Shown here piece after piece: positions 51,247 through 61,933 of a stretch of 64,000 bases of DNA. Under the pieces are notes generated by a model, which searched no databases, was not told where the DNA came from, and saw only the letters and a program-made list of their open reading frames with translations. Numbering within the stretch: the stretch's first letter is position 1; each line of letters begins with the position of its first letter. A program made the translations under genes and the position numbers. The stretch lies in contig JACAAK010000003.1 in assembly GCA_025093985.1 (NCBI GenBank), positions 4,879,542 to 4,943,541 of the forward strand, written 5' to 3'. The stretch is from Calvatia gigantea. Taxonomy: Eukaryota; Basidiomycota; Agaricomycetes; Agaricales; Lycoperdaceae.

Positions 51247-52358
51247 ATGTCTCACACATCACCGAATGGCAGCCTTGACTTGTCCTCACCAGATGACAGC
51301 CTTACTTTACAACCCTCGAAGATGACAGACTGGAAACTAATTGCTACTCAGCATCCCGACTTCTGGTTTCACGATGGGTCCATTGTAATCTGTGTCGACA
51401 AGACGTTGTTTCGATTGCATCAGACGATATTAGGGAAGCATTCGGAAGTGTTCAGCGACTTGTTCAGCCTGCCGCAGCCGACAGCAGAGGAGGAGGAGAT
51501 GGTGGATGGATGTCGCGTAGTTCTTCTGCATGACTCTAAGCAAGATTTCGTTGATCTGCTCAATGCGAATATACGATCCATCGTGCGTGCCTCCTACGTC
51601 GTTCTCGGTCGGCCGAAGCTTATCTGTCCCCAGATATTTTGACGATTTACCCTCCTGACGCGGACGTCGGCCAAGTACTCACCTTTGTGGGTGGGATCCT
51701 TCGCCTCAGTACAAAATACCTTATCCGCTCATTCCGCCAACGATGCACTACTCTCATATCGTCAAAATTTCCAACCACCTTTAATGACTACATCGCCAAA
51801 TCCAACAGAGACCCACCAGAAAAATACGATTCCGACTCCGTTATGCGAGCTGCTGTCCTAGCCCAGGAAAACAACATACCAGAAATCCTCCCATATACCT
51901 ACTACTGCATAGCCCGAATGAGCCCTCGGCGGCTTCTCCAACAGCGCCCACATGACATATCGTGGAAGGATAAGGCTGTATGTCTTATTGGGAGGGAGAG
52001 GCTAAGGTGGGCAGAAATGAGTCTTTCTTATTCATTCCTACTCGTATTCCAGCGCGCGCCGACTTGCGAATCATATTTATGCGCTGACCCTCGGGGTCCA
52101 CATGCAGAGTGGCATGTGGTCGATGCAGCGAAGGCGCCGAACCCTCTCCGCAAGTACACGACGTGGAATCGGCTCAACGTGTGCAGTGCCTGCGTGGCAC
52201 ACTGCCAAACGCTGCATCAAAAGGGTCGTGAGGATGTATGGGAGCGGTTGCCGGAGTTGTTCGAATTGGGATCATGGGACCAGTTACGACGACAGCAGGG
52301 CATGTCGGAAGGGAGTCCTAGGGTGAGGGCGCAGCAGAGTAGACATTCGCTTCCTTAA
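51247..52358 (+). CDS. BTB/POZ-domain protein, first of a tandem pair
   Basis: Exon 1 (51247-51582) encodes a Ser-rich start and a BTB/POZ domain: HPDFWFHDGSIVICVDKTLF, RLHQTILGKHSEVFSDLFSL and DFVDLLNAIYDP across the junction. Exon 2 (51634-52358) continues YFDDLPPDADVGQVLTF, GGILRLSTKYLIRSFRQRC and a C-terminal region shared with the next gene (SWKDKAVCLIGRERL; Cys-rich VCSACVAHC). An apparent frameshift at 51567-51568 is a GA doublet in an Ala codon. BTB domains mediate dimerisation and protein interaction. The family with this C-terminal region is large in Agaricomycetes and functionally undefined. It sits head to tail with the gene at 52481. Confidence 0.82.
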
Positions 52359-52480
52359 TAATCGCGATTTATACCCTTGTGATACCTATTTCGTACCTAG
52401 CTCCCAGATCTTTTATTTTCGGTAGCGTGGTAATATTGTGTCCAGTAACCTACCTCCTACTCCCATCACCGTGGTCATTC

Positions 52481-53478
52481 ATGTCCAGAAGCGACGATCC
52501 CGAACCACAAGAATTTAGACAGGAACCTGACGGGTTCTTGAGACACCCGCAGTTCTACTTCGAGGATGGTTCAGTTGTCTTGGATGTCAATCGCACACTT
52601 TTCCGGGTTCACCAATCTGTGTTGGCTCGGCAGTCGGAGGTGTTCAGGTCCATGTTTTCTCTGAAACAGCCCGACGATGCACCAACAATTGACGGATGCC
52701 CATCTGTGGAGTTAGTGGGAGATGCTTCAAAAGACGTGGAAGAGGTTTTGGGGACCCTGTATGACCCTTTGTGCGTGATTAGTTGACTTAAGCTTGGATG
52801 AATTTCCAATGACACCCTAGCTATTTCGAGCAACTAGAGAAGGAATACGACTTGGATTACCTTATCAGGTTCATATCTGGCATCCTTCGCATAAGCGCAA
52901 AATACGATATGAAGAAGATCAAGAAGAAATGTGTGGATATACTTGTCGAGAAGTTCCCGACAACGCTCACGGGCTGCGATATCATAATGAAGTCCGAATT
53001 TCGCTATAAAACGATGACCCTCGTCGACGCGATAAACCTCGCTCACACCACCAACGTCCCCCAGATTCTCCCTTGGGCGTACTATATCTCGACTCACGTT
53101 GCCGTTAAGGACCTCCTCAATGAACCCAAGCTGTCTTGGAAGGACAAGGCTCTCTGCCTAGCTGGCAAAGACAGACTTTGGCATGCCCAGAAGACATTGA
53201 CTCATGCATTCCTTTTCGATTTCGAACTGCGCTCGGAGGACTGCTCAGTCGGGTGCAATCCACGACCGCCAATTGTGGCCTGGAGAGATGGCGAGCGGTT
53301 GAGAGGAAGCCCGCATCCCCTTGAGGTGCACAACAAGTGGGGTGATCTCAAGATTTGTGCGACTTGCCAGCGCGATTTCGAGAAACGACATCGGGAGGCT
53401 CGGGAGAAGTTTTGGGAGAGTTTGCCGGCGATTTTCGAGTTGAGAACCTGGGACAATCTCCAAAGCGAGTCCTGTTGA
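52481..53478 (+). CDS. BTB/POZ-domain protein, second of a tandem pair
   Basis: Paralogue of the preceding gene with the same intron position. The start ATG 52481 (MSRSDDPEPQEFRQEPDGF) is preferred over an upstream in-frame region that reads like untranslated sequence. BTB core: HPQFYFEDGSVVLDVNRTLF, RVHQSVLARQSEVFRSMFSL, VLGTLYDP. After the intron: DYLIRFISGILRISAKYDMK and KKCVDILVEKFPTTL. The C-terminal region has SWKDKALCLAGKDRLW and a Cys pair in KICATCQRDF, ending at the TGA near 53478. No frameshift doublets. Likely product of a tandem duplication. Confidence 0.85.
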
Positions 53479-54042
53479 TAAACCGACACGAGTTTACCTC
53501 CCTTTCAATGTCTGTTGTTCTGATATGGTATACCTTTCTGGTTCGCGTGTCATTCGTCATTTTTTCCTCAAACCGCCTCCGAAAACGACATGGACGGGAT
53601 GGTATTGTAGGTGTATGTGAGGGCCAGAGTGGGGAATTCTTGACAAACCTTGGACAGGGACATTAGGAAAGAGGGACTTGCGTCCTAGTATCCTCGCTCT
53701 GGTTGTACGATGCCTAAGTACCGGAGCCAAGGCCCTAAAGGCCTGGGCAATGTCGGGGGTTAGGTCCCTGAGCGACTTATTTCTGTCAGAGTGCAATAGT
53801 GGTTTCTCGTTAACTGAACATTTTTTGACGTTGATAACTTTAAAGAAGCGACTTAACGGAGAGCCGGGTGTAGGTGACCATGTATCCACATTCGATATGC
53901 TATAGATAGGGGGGTATTGAGTGATTCTCCATCATCGCATGAGTCGGCGCCATCGGTGACAGTCACATGATTTGATTATGTACATGATATATGATCATCA
54001 TTGTGGGTCGTCCCATCTCTTTTCACCAAGCTCCCCACCACC
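53479..54042. other. Intergenic stretch, no gene recognised
   Basis: Only short frames; includes the promoter of the Dsk2 gene, with a CCACCATG start context. Confidence 0.4.
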
Positions 54043-55440
54043 ATGACTGACACCGAAATCCAAGTCAACGTTAAAGGTACGTGGCTGATGTTTTCCGTGT
54101 TTTTATGCTCAACAGACCCTAGGACCAAACGAACTCAAGCTCCAGATTTCGATAGCAACCGACAAGACTGTCGCTGAGCTGAAGCAGGCCATTGCAGCCA
54201 AGTCGGACGTTGAAGCAGAGCGACAACGTTTAATTTATTCGGGTACGTTGCGCACTTCCCAGGCCATGTTCGGACTACTTACAACCACTAGGTCGCGTCC
54301 TCAAGGCAAGCTTCCTTGCCTAACTCTGATATAACGTCGCTCACAGCTTCCCAGGACGAAGATCAACTCTCTGTATACAAGATACAGTCTGGCCATACTG
54401 TTCATATGGTCAAAGGTCAGGCTCGTCAACAGCCTTCATCATCGTCCTCTTCCGCTCCACAAATACCCGCAATGCAAACTGGTCAGAATATTCACGACCC
54501 CCTCACACAGCTCAACAGCCACCTTGGTTTCGGGGCGATGGCCGGCATCAACCCGTTCGCTGATCTTGGTGTGAATCCCAACGATCCCAACATGGTATGT
54601 CTTTACTTCACAACATTTGCTCATTTCTCTAATATCTCCCTAGATGACGGCTATGTTTAATAATCCCCAGATGCTGCAACAAATGGCTAGCGCTATGTCC
54701 AATCCAGCCGTTATCGACCAGATTATTGCCATGAACCCACGTCTCGCTGCAATGGGCCCTCAGATCCGACAAATCTTTCAAAGTGAAGAGTTCCGGCGGA
54801 TAATGTACGTCTGATCCGCTGTCCCTTCTGACTATTTCTCACCCGTTGCAGGTCAAACCCTGAGCAACTACAAGGGTTCTTACGCATGGCAAACCTCATG
54901 CGAGGGGTCCAAGGTGATAGTTCCGGGCTAGATCCGTTTGCTCCTCCCTCTGCTTTCCCACCTCCTGGTGTACCCAGTCAGACGCCATCGTCCCCATCCA
55001 CCGCGAATCCCGCCTCGGGGACTGCCTAATCCCTCCTCTACTACCCCTGGGGCTACGGCAAACACGCCACCCAATCCGCTGAACTCCTTTGGCCTTGATC
55101 CCGCGCTGTTGCAACAAATGTTCGGTGGTGGTGCGGGTGGCCTCGGTGGTGGCCTTGGTGGTGGTCTTGGTGGTGGTAGTCCCGGTAGTGGTCTTGGTGG
55201 TCTCGGCGCCTTTGGGTCACCTCCACCGCCTGCAGATACACGGCCACCGGAGGAGAGATTTCAAGTGCAACTCCAGGTATGTGTGCTGCGTACATGTTCG
55301 CCAAGATGTTTGACAATTATTTATAGCAATTGCAAGACATGGGATTCACGAATGCTTCCCAGAATATTCGAGCGCTCTTGGCGACGGGTGGGAATGTACA
55401 TTCAGCGATCGAATATATCCTAAGTGGCGGTGGACTGTAG
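54043..55440 (+). CDS. dsk2: Ubiquilin/Dsk2-type UBL-UBA proteasome shuttle
   Basis: Shuttle that binds the proteasome through its N-terminal ubiquitin-like domain and ubiquitin chains through its C-terminal UBA. Start ATG 54043 (MTDTEIQVNVKGPNELKLQI). The UBL continues KTVAELKQAIAAKSDVEAER, RLIYSGRVLKDEDQLSVYKI and HTVHMVKG. A Ser/Gln linker follows, then STI1-like segments (NNPQMLQQMASAMSNPAV, QIRQIFQSEEFRRIM, LRMANLMRG), a Gly/Leu-rich low-complexity run (GGLGGGLGGG) and the UBA with LQDMGFTNASQNIRALLATG, ending at TAG 55438-55440. One intron, after RVLK, has a GC donor (AAG/GCAAGC). The stop seen near 55027 is a CT doublet in an Ala codon, not a true end. Confidence 0.9.
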
Positions 55441-56859
55441 AATAACGTATGTATCCTGGGCACGTGCGTTATACTGATGATCTGGTATGCTCTTACGGTA
55501 ACTCGCTATTAACCGCATCACGACTGTCACAGAAAATGAGATACACAGCCGTCAGATCTTCTGCTATGAGGATCTTTCAAATGTTTCTTTGCCCATGGTA
55601 CTATATACATATATACATGGGTGCGCTCATTGCGTCATGACACTGGCCCTCCCCAGTTGGCATCATCTATGGAACACCTCGGTGACACCTCATTAACCTC
55701 CACAGTCGATTACACCGAGCCACGACTAGTTGACTCATCAACTGCAGACGCAAAGTTAAAGCAGGGTCCACTGACACCACGACAGTCACATCAAAGCAGA
55801 GATGATCCCGTCCCACTCCTCTCCAGAACAATGTTAACCGTATCACTTGAGCCACCCACACTCGCTGACTAGGTGATGTGCTGTTTAACGGCCAACGTAC
55901 GAGAATACTGCGGAGCATGTCAACAAGCAGTGGAAATAACTCAAGGTACTAGACTGTCGACTCGACTCGATACGTTGCGTTGTGTGTGTGACACTTCACT
56001 AACTCGGTGTTCGTACGCAGAGGAACTGCGGTCTGTGTATCTGACTAAAAGCTCCATGAATCCCCCGCAAACAAAAGATGTGGACGGAAACATCAATGCC
56101 ACACCTAGCCAACTACCGTCCAGGATCCCACATTGGCCCACTCCTTGTGATCGATACACGCTCTGGAGCACGATCTCCCACAACCTCTGAGGTGAACCTT
56201 CCGCGACCTCTGGCATGCACGAAGCGTTTACATATCCTCCTTTTTCCCGTCCCTTATCAATAAACAGACTCTTTTTAAAAAAATCAACCAATAAACAGAC
56301 TCCAGCATCGTCGGACGTCTCCCCGTGTTCCTCCCCATTACCCCCCAAATCCTCCTTTGCAGGATCGCAACAAGAGGCACATAGCACGAACGCGATTCTC
56401 CATCACCTACAACATTTGCAACGTACTGGGCCCTCCCTTTTTGTTTCACAGGTACCATGTCACAGGCCATATTACAAAAAGTAACCCAAAACCAACGCCC
56501 CACAAGACGGACAAGGAGGCAAGAATACATAACAGACTTGGCATCTCGTGAGTCTCGCGATATCGTGCTACATAATTTCCATTTTCGGTGTGCCAAAAAA
56601 CACAGGCATGCTAGAGATTATCAACATCATCCATAGAATATATTACTACGGTTTCTGGAACAAAAAGCATGACAACAGTCTCTATCCCAAAACTGGCTAG
56701 TATATACCAAGGGGAAGATTCAAGTTCGCCAACCTCCACTACTGATTCTATGTTATAGTGAGATCAACTTATTACTAAGCTGACCCAATATCTATCACAT
56801 GGATGATATCAAAGGGGACTCCTTCTCGAAGGCTCAAAGAATAGACAAAGTAATACAAC
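55441..56859. other. Transition from genes to repeat array
   Basis: No gene was recognised. Sequence up to about 56.6 kb has normal CpG content and only short frames. From about 56.6 kb it becomes AT-rich and shows faint similarity to decayed reverse-transcriptase sequence. Confidence 0.35.
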
Positions 56860-56926
56860 TACTTTGGATATTCTTAAGTCTTACAATCAGAGGTCTATCC
56901 TCAGAGTATAACTTCTTAAGTTCTTA
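56860..56926 (-). pseudogene. Decayed reverse-transcriptase fragment of a Penelope-like element
   Basis: Aligns with 63130-63224, the region around catalytic motif A of the reverse transcriptase at 61.9-63.3 kb. The aligned blocks run into the adjoining repeat, as in the intact copy. The frame is closed by several stops. Sequence further left may continue it. Confidence 0.45.
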
Positions 56927-57442
56927 TAGAGTATGCTGGGATAGGAGGTGATTCCTAAAAAACTGTTGAGTTGTTGATGGAGAGACAGCACAACAGGCTG
57001 GGGAGCTACCCCAGCCACCTGTTTTGTGTTATGACAGACTCATGAGGGGCTCTGATTATCCATCAGTACCTACCAAACCAATAGAACGCGTACAATCGCG
57101 CTATACTTGGGGATGAGTATAATTAACTCGATCCATGGAACAGTTGACAAATGTCAGCGAGCGCTTAAATAGCGCCCAAAAATTCAAGTGCTTGTGGGCG
57201 CTTAAATTATCGTCAGGAAAGAAAAGTAAAGGAAAAAACTTGTACTTAAGCGCCCGCGTAGTGCCCAAATGTGGGGCGCCCATTAAGTGCCCACGCACTT
57301 AAATACGAACATCCTTGAAATAATAACATGAACGTACCAAGTACCTAACGATGTCATCAGCTTGACAACTGAAGGCGGGGTACATACCGTGGCAGGTTAT
57401 TTATGCAACAGTCTAGCTCAGACAGTCCCTTAATCCATCTAT
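56927..57442 (-). repeat. Penelope-element terminal repeat 'a', copy 1
   Basis: About 515 bp closely matching 63225-63740 in the same orientation. It includes the hammerhead region, the GCGC/TTAA-rich stretch and a shared end near GTTTGACAACTGAGGG. Many differences are CpG-to-TG or CA changes relative to copy 2, so this is the older, decaying copy. Confidence 0.9.
56987..57054 (-). ncRNA. Decayed hammerhead ribozyme
   Basis: Same position as the intact ribozyme at 63271-63335, but the core is damaged. CUGAUGA reads CUCAUGA, CGAAAC reads CAAAAC, and stem I has lost complementarity. Stem III is kept. Predicted inactive. Confidence 0.75.
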
Positions 57443-58064
57443 CAGCCTAACTACATTAGTTGGGTGCAGCGCTAGCGCTGCACCTGATAGTAATGGAATT
57501 GCTTCAAACTTGGTGAGTAGGTAGAGGATATCATTTTAGAAAGTACCCAAGCTGGGTACCACTGGGTACCTTGATTTGCTTGCTCCACACTGCCAGTAGT
57601 CTTCAAGGCCAAGAAAGCCAGTTAAGGAGGATAACCAAAAGGTATTCAGATTTCCCTGAAATTTGGCAAGCATATAGCCCTAATATAAGTAGCCTGTTGA
57701 GTAAAGTAGCCAAGAGATTGAAGTAGTGGTTGGTGAGCTAGATGAGAGAGGAACAGAGATAAATCAACAAAAGACCAGCAACTGAGGTAAAGAGTCAGAA
57801 ACTTGTTGAAATCTGTGACATCACACTAGATTAGTAATTGTACCTTACTAATCACATGCCCTTCTCCCTCCCTTCTATATGACTAGGCCGGATTCCATGC
57901 CTTCAGCATGGGCAGTACTTTAGTCCTTCTAGTTATTTTAATCCTAGCAGTTATTCAAGTTACACTTTAAGTTTATTAATTTTTCTCTTAGTATTACATC
58001 TATTTTAATGCATAATTATGTTATCAACAATGTTTGGCCAAACTGATAATCTGGCCAGCCTTCA

Positions 58065-58211
58065 AGCATTAGAGAGTGGAAGAATGGACAGTGGGAAGTT
58101 TTTTGCCTAGTCAGTTCTGACAAATACTATATAATAATTGGGCTAGCCCTTAGGCATTAGAGAGTGGAAGAATAGGCAGTGGGAAGTTTTCTGCTTAGTT
58201 AGTTCTCACAA
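58065..58211. repeat. Two imperfect tandem copies of a ~75-bp unit
   Basis: 58065-58134 and 58142-58211 share GCATTAGAGAGTGGAAGAAT and CAGTGGGAAGTTTT, in the same order. A shorter third partial copy (ATAGAGTGGGAGGAAGG) follows. Probably a promoter-type repeat inside an LTR. Confidence 0.85.
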
Positions 58212-58536
58212 CTGGCCAGCTCAGCATCATAGAGTGGGAGGAAGGCTATAAATGCTTAGGCATTGCTGACAAATCTTAGTCAGCTCTGACCAATCCTGTG
58301 CTATTCTGATTAACATTGTAGTTTACATTAATTGTACATCACTCATTAACCCCTCTAATGTCATGTATATCACCCTTAAATAACTTTCTTCAATAAGACT
58401 TGGTATCTAGTATAGAAATTGAATATGGTACAAATATTTATATATATAAGGGCAATTGGCAGAGGTCTGAGGTTGGCTGAGATGTAATACAGCAGATTTC
58501 ATAGAGTGGCTGTAGTCAGATTAAATAGCTGAGAAC

Positions 58537-58581
58537 TGTAGAGAAATTCTTAGAGAATAGGGTAAAGATTTCCTACAGGTA
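58537..58581. repeat. LTR-like segment matching block I
   Basis: TGTAGAGAAATTCTTAGAGA and the following bases up to CCTACAGGT correspond to 21960-22003. Most differences are transitions. Confidence 0.5.
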
Positions 58582-60033
58582 GACCACATATATATGAGTC
58601 TTGTTACAATTTCATCCAACATCATATATACATCTCCTTGGGTCATTACCCTATTCTACCTCATGCCATTATTATCTACTCTATATTATATCTGTTCCAG
58701 TATTCTCCATATTCTAACTTGTACATTAATATTCCCTGTCATATAGATATTTCATATATAACTCCATCTGCTCAGCCAGATAGTCCTTGTCTATTTAAGT
58801 ATAGTACATACTACTATATTCCATATGCTTAACTACTTGTATTTACCCTGTCCTTTCTCAATCTTGCTTAAGCTGCAACCTGAGTTAACAACTTATACAG
58901 GTCATAACAAGTCTGTGTCCATTGTCTATGCATACATTGTCTATATTATGTACAAGAGTCCAGTGTCCTCTAAAATTGCCAGTGTATATCAGAGTCCACT
59001 GTGAGCTGAAGCAGGCAAGTGGTGGGCAAGCAACTCAGGGTCTGGAAGGTCTAAAGGGCCAGAACAGGAGTTTTCCTTATAATATATATAGAAACTAAGG
59101 TAGAACTAACTAAAGAAATAACTATTGAAACATAAAGAATTGTCTGGAACAAAGAACAATAATACTAGATAAGTAGAAAGGAGCTCCACCTGTTAAGAGT
59201 TAGAGAAAGTCTATATCTCCAAATAACTCCATGATCTATTTAGAATATTCATTTATCTTTAGCCAATTATTAGAAACTGTTCTTATTGTTACTTTACTTC
59301 CACTATACATTCCACATGAAAAGGCCTTCCTTATTTAGAAGTTTATTTACCCATTCTCTATTTTAATGGTATTCATGGTAATAGTTACAAAGCAACTCAA
59401 TTGGAGGCAGAAACATCAGCTACATAAGGGAGAGAATGGGAAGAATAAGAATGTAACAAAATGGTTATAGAGATATAGAGATTAACAGTCAACAAGAAAG
59501 ACAGATATGAAAGATATATCAAGTACATGGACAATTTTACAAAGAGAAATATCACAAACTTCAAGCTCAATCCTTGAAAGTCCAGAAACTTGGTACTTAA
59601 TCTAGCCATTATGTATCTAACTAGAGAATCTCACCATCATCTGATTCCCAGCTGGATACCACCCAGTACCTTGACCCACCACCTGTCATTCCTGTGTCTC
59701 CTCCCCAGTTCCATCATCAATATCATTTTCATTATCAGAGACAATAACCTTCCTTTTGCTCTTCTCTCTGGTCTTCTTCTGTTGAGGACTACTTCCTGTT
59801 CTCTCAATAGCCTTTCTCTTTCTATTTGTGGACCCAGAGGCTTGAATGGTTTGGAAAACCCAAGCCCAAATGCTCTTTCCTTGTCAGGCATAAACCTGAC
59901 CATTCTGTTAACTTGTCTGTATTTTCTGGATTGGCCAGGCTTTATAGTTCTTCATTTCCACTGGTGAAAACTTCCACAAGTCAGTGTCAAGAAGACCAAA
60001 AGTTTCCTTGAGAGTTACAGTTGAGAAACTCCT

Positions 60034-60404
60034 CGGCTAACCCTTGGATCCTATCCTCAACGATTTTTGGCGTTTCTGGTTCTTGATTGATCTTTAGCAT
60101 CTTCAATGGCCAAAATCTTGGAGGTTTATCCCTTTAAAAGCCGTTTTGGTAAAATCATCCAACTTTGTTGGCATGATTATAAAAAAAACTGTAGGCATTA
60201 AACTATGTTCGATCAAAGTTACCTTGGCCTGCTTTGTCATATGAATAACTGCTAGGACTTACAAGCTTAAGTCTTAAGCACGCCCAGACAGGTTGCTTGG
60301 GACAACTAGTAGGGAGGAACTTGCTGGCTTGGTGAGGTTAAGGGCGAGGATCTAAGTATGGGTTAGGATAGTTTGATTTGGGCTCCAATGCTGTTACTGT
60401 AAGG
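60034..60404. other. Stretch left of repeat copy 3
   Basis: CpG content returns. No coding signal. Degenerate telomere-like words (GGGTTAGGAT near 60360, AAGGGTTAGAAGGGG near 60401) lie at its right edge. Confidence 0.35.
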
Positions 60405-61260
60405 GTTAGAAGGGGAGGCCTAAAAACCCTTGATTGTGATGCAGTCACGACCGAGCTGGATTTACCCATGCCACCTGTTTGATCTTGAAATACAAGCGCT
60501 CTGTATCTAAGCCCAACCATGACCTACTCCCATCTTGGGGATGAGTATAGAATGGGCCGGGAAGTTACAATGCAGAAGGAATATAGGCGAAACCGTAAGC
60601 TGTGGTGTTATTATCGTGAAAGCACTGAAAGAGTTGACGTAACACGTAGGCCGGAGACGGGGCCCATAAACCAATTTCAAATCGAACATGCGATACTAAT
60701 TTGAAGCTCTAAGTCCTACGTGTCATGACGGCTAGGGGTAATACTTGCGTTTATTTCGTTCCGCACTCACGGTAAGGTGTTAGGCTAGGATTACCATAGG
60801 AGGAGCAACCTGCACGTTTCGTCTTACGACAATTCAAGCACCTATGACACATCCTACACCAAAGACCCGAAAAATCGTTCATCGTTAGCGAACGGTTCCT
60901 AAAACGTTGATTGACCGATGGGTACAGCAACAGCTGCAGAGCTACAGCCCCTGTTCTTTACAGCTCACAGCTGAATCATTAGACTACGCATGGAGGTAGT
61001 CGCGTAGGTTGGGAGAGTAAATGCTATCCATGACAGCTGATTGAGTCGCGAGCTATATAGGCCCTAAAACAGCGTTAGGCGCATAGTATCGCAGGAAAGG
61101 TAAGGAATAACAATTGACTAAGTGCCCCGTCCCAATGGGGGGCCCGTAAGCGCCAGCCTTAATACGAAATTTGAATATTAGGACTTCCAGTTTACGATTC
61201 ATCGATGACAAGTTAGCGGGGTAACCGTGGCCGGTTATTAGGAGGTCAGTCAGAATCCAG
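60405..61260 (-). repeat. Penelope-element terminal repeat 'a', copy 3, degenerate
   Basis: Collinear with copies 1 and 2 in pieces: CCTAAAAACC near 60420, the ribozyme region with GCCACCTGTTTGATCTT near 60475, CTTGGGGATGAGTATA near 60534, and the GCGCC..TTAATACGAA segment near 61150. The end resembles the copy 2 end (CCGTGG..GGTTATT). Heavily diverged. With the 'b' segment that follows, it forms the left terminal repeat of the element at 61.3-63.7 kb. Confidence 0.6.
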
Positions 61261-61311
61261 GCATCTTATCTGGATTTGATACAGCTGTTCCACCACCATT
61301 CCCAGGAGCTG

Positions 61312-61321
61312 TTTAGGGGGT
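61312..61321 (+). repeat. Telomere-like remnant at an element joint
   Basis: TTTAGGGGGT lies between repeat 'a' copy 3 and repeat 'b' copy 1, the same place where a longer TTAGGGG run sits at 63769-63796. Confidence 0.5.
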
Positions 61322-61344
61322 CTCGTATATGTCCAACTGCCACT

Positions 61345-61521
61345 ATGTACTTACCGCAAAGTGTTCCATATGGCACACCTGCAAGGAAAACGTTGGTGAT
61401 CCAATGCGATGTTGTTGGTCTTTCACTATCCCGACTGGGGCCATCACCTCCCCAGCGTATAACTACTGATAAAAGCATTCACTTAAGAACACGTTCGTCA
61501 AGCCACAGTACGGACTCTCAA
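61345..61521 (-). repeat. Penelope-element end repeat 'b', copy 1
   Basis: Matches 63834-64000, nearly identical over the first 100 bases (ATGTACTTACCGCAAAGTGT onward) and diverging later. Lies downstream of the reverse transcriptase in its reading direction, so it is probably the 3' end of the element. Confidence 0.85.
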
Positions 61522-61933
61522 ACGACACTGACTACTGGCTTCATTCCTTCATCCTGCCTATTACCTGCCACACCAGGTTAAGCATTAGGTCTAGACTCCC
61601 TTCATATTGGTTGTGTGAACGTCAATATAGGTTGCCCAACGTATCTATCCCGCTCACGCGCCCATAGAAAGCGCACTTTACCTAAGATGAGTCCAACCTG
61701 ACATGCTTGGCGTAACGCACACTGCGTAGTGGATCACTACTCGCATCGCATACTCGAAGGCATGCCAGGTATCAAAGGAGTTGGAGCCAGAAGGCCCCGT
61801 CGGGTCGGGAGATTTTTGATTAGACCGAAGTCACCCAGAATCGTAACTGGGATTTCGTTTTGACCGAGAATTCAGAAGAAGTTTTCGCCAGGCGTCTAAA
61901 AGAACGCCCGCGGACAAGAGGTACTAGTGAAGC

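Larger units (their letters stand above)
57443..60033. mobile_element. Decayed, almost CpG-free transposable-element block II
   Basis: From about 57476 to 60033 I find one CpG (near 57891). AT-rich, TG/CA-rich, with TATA-like runs and no intact frame. It separates two Penelope-like copies, so an unrelated retroelement probably inserted into the array and then decayed. It shares an LTR-like segment with block I (58537-58581 against 21960-22003). A frame near 59.6-59.9 kb (minus) has a Lys/Arg-rich stretch that may come from a gag-like region. Confidence 0.6.

Noticed and set aside
55027..55029. Early stop in Dsk2 that would remove the UBA domain
   Set aside because: Created by a CT doublet in an Ala codon. 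The following frame encodes an intact linker and UBA domain.
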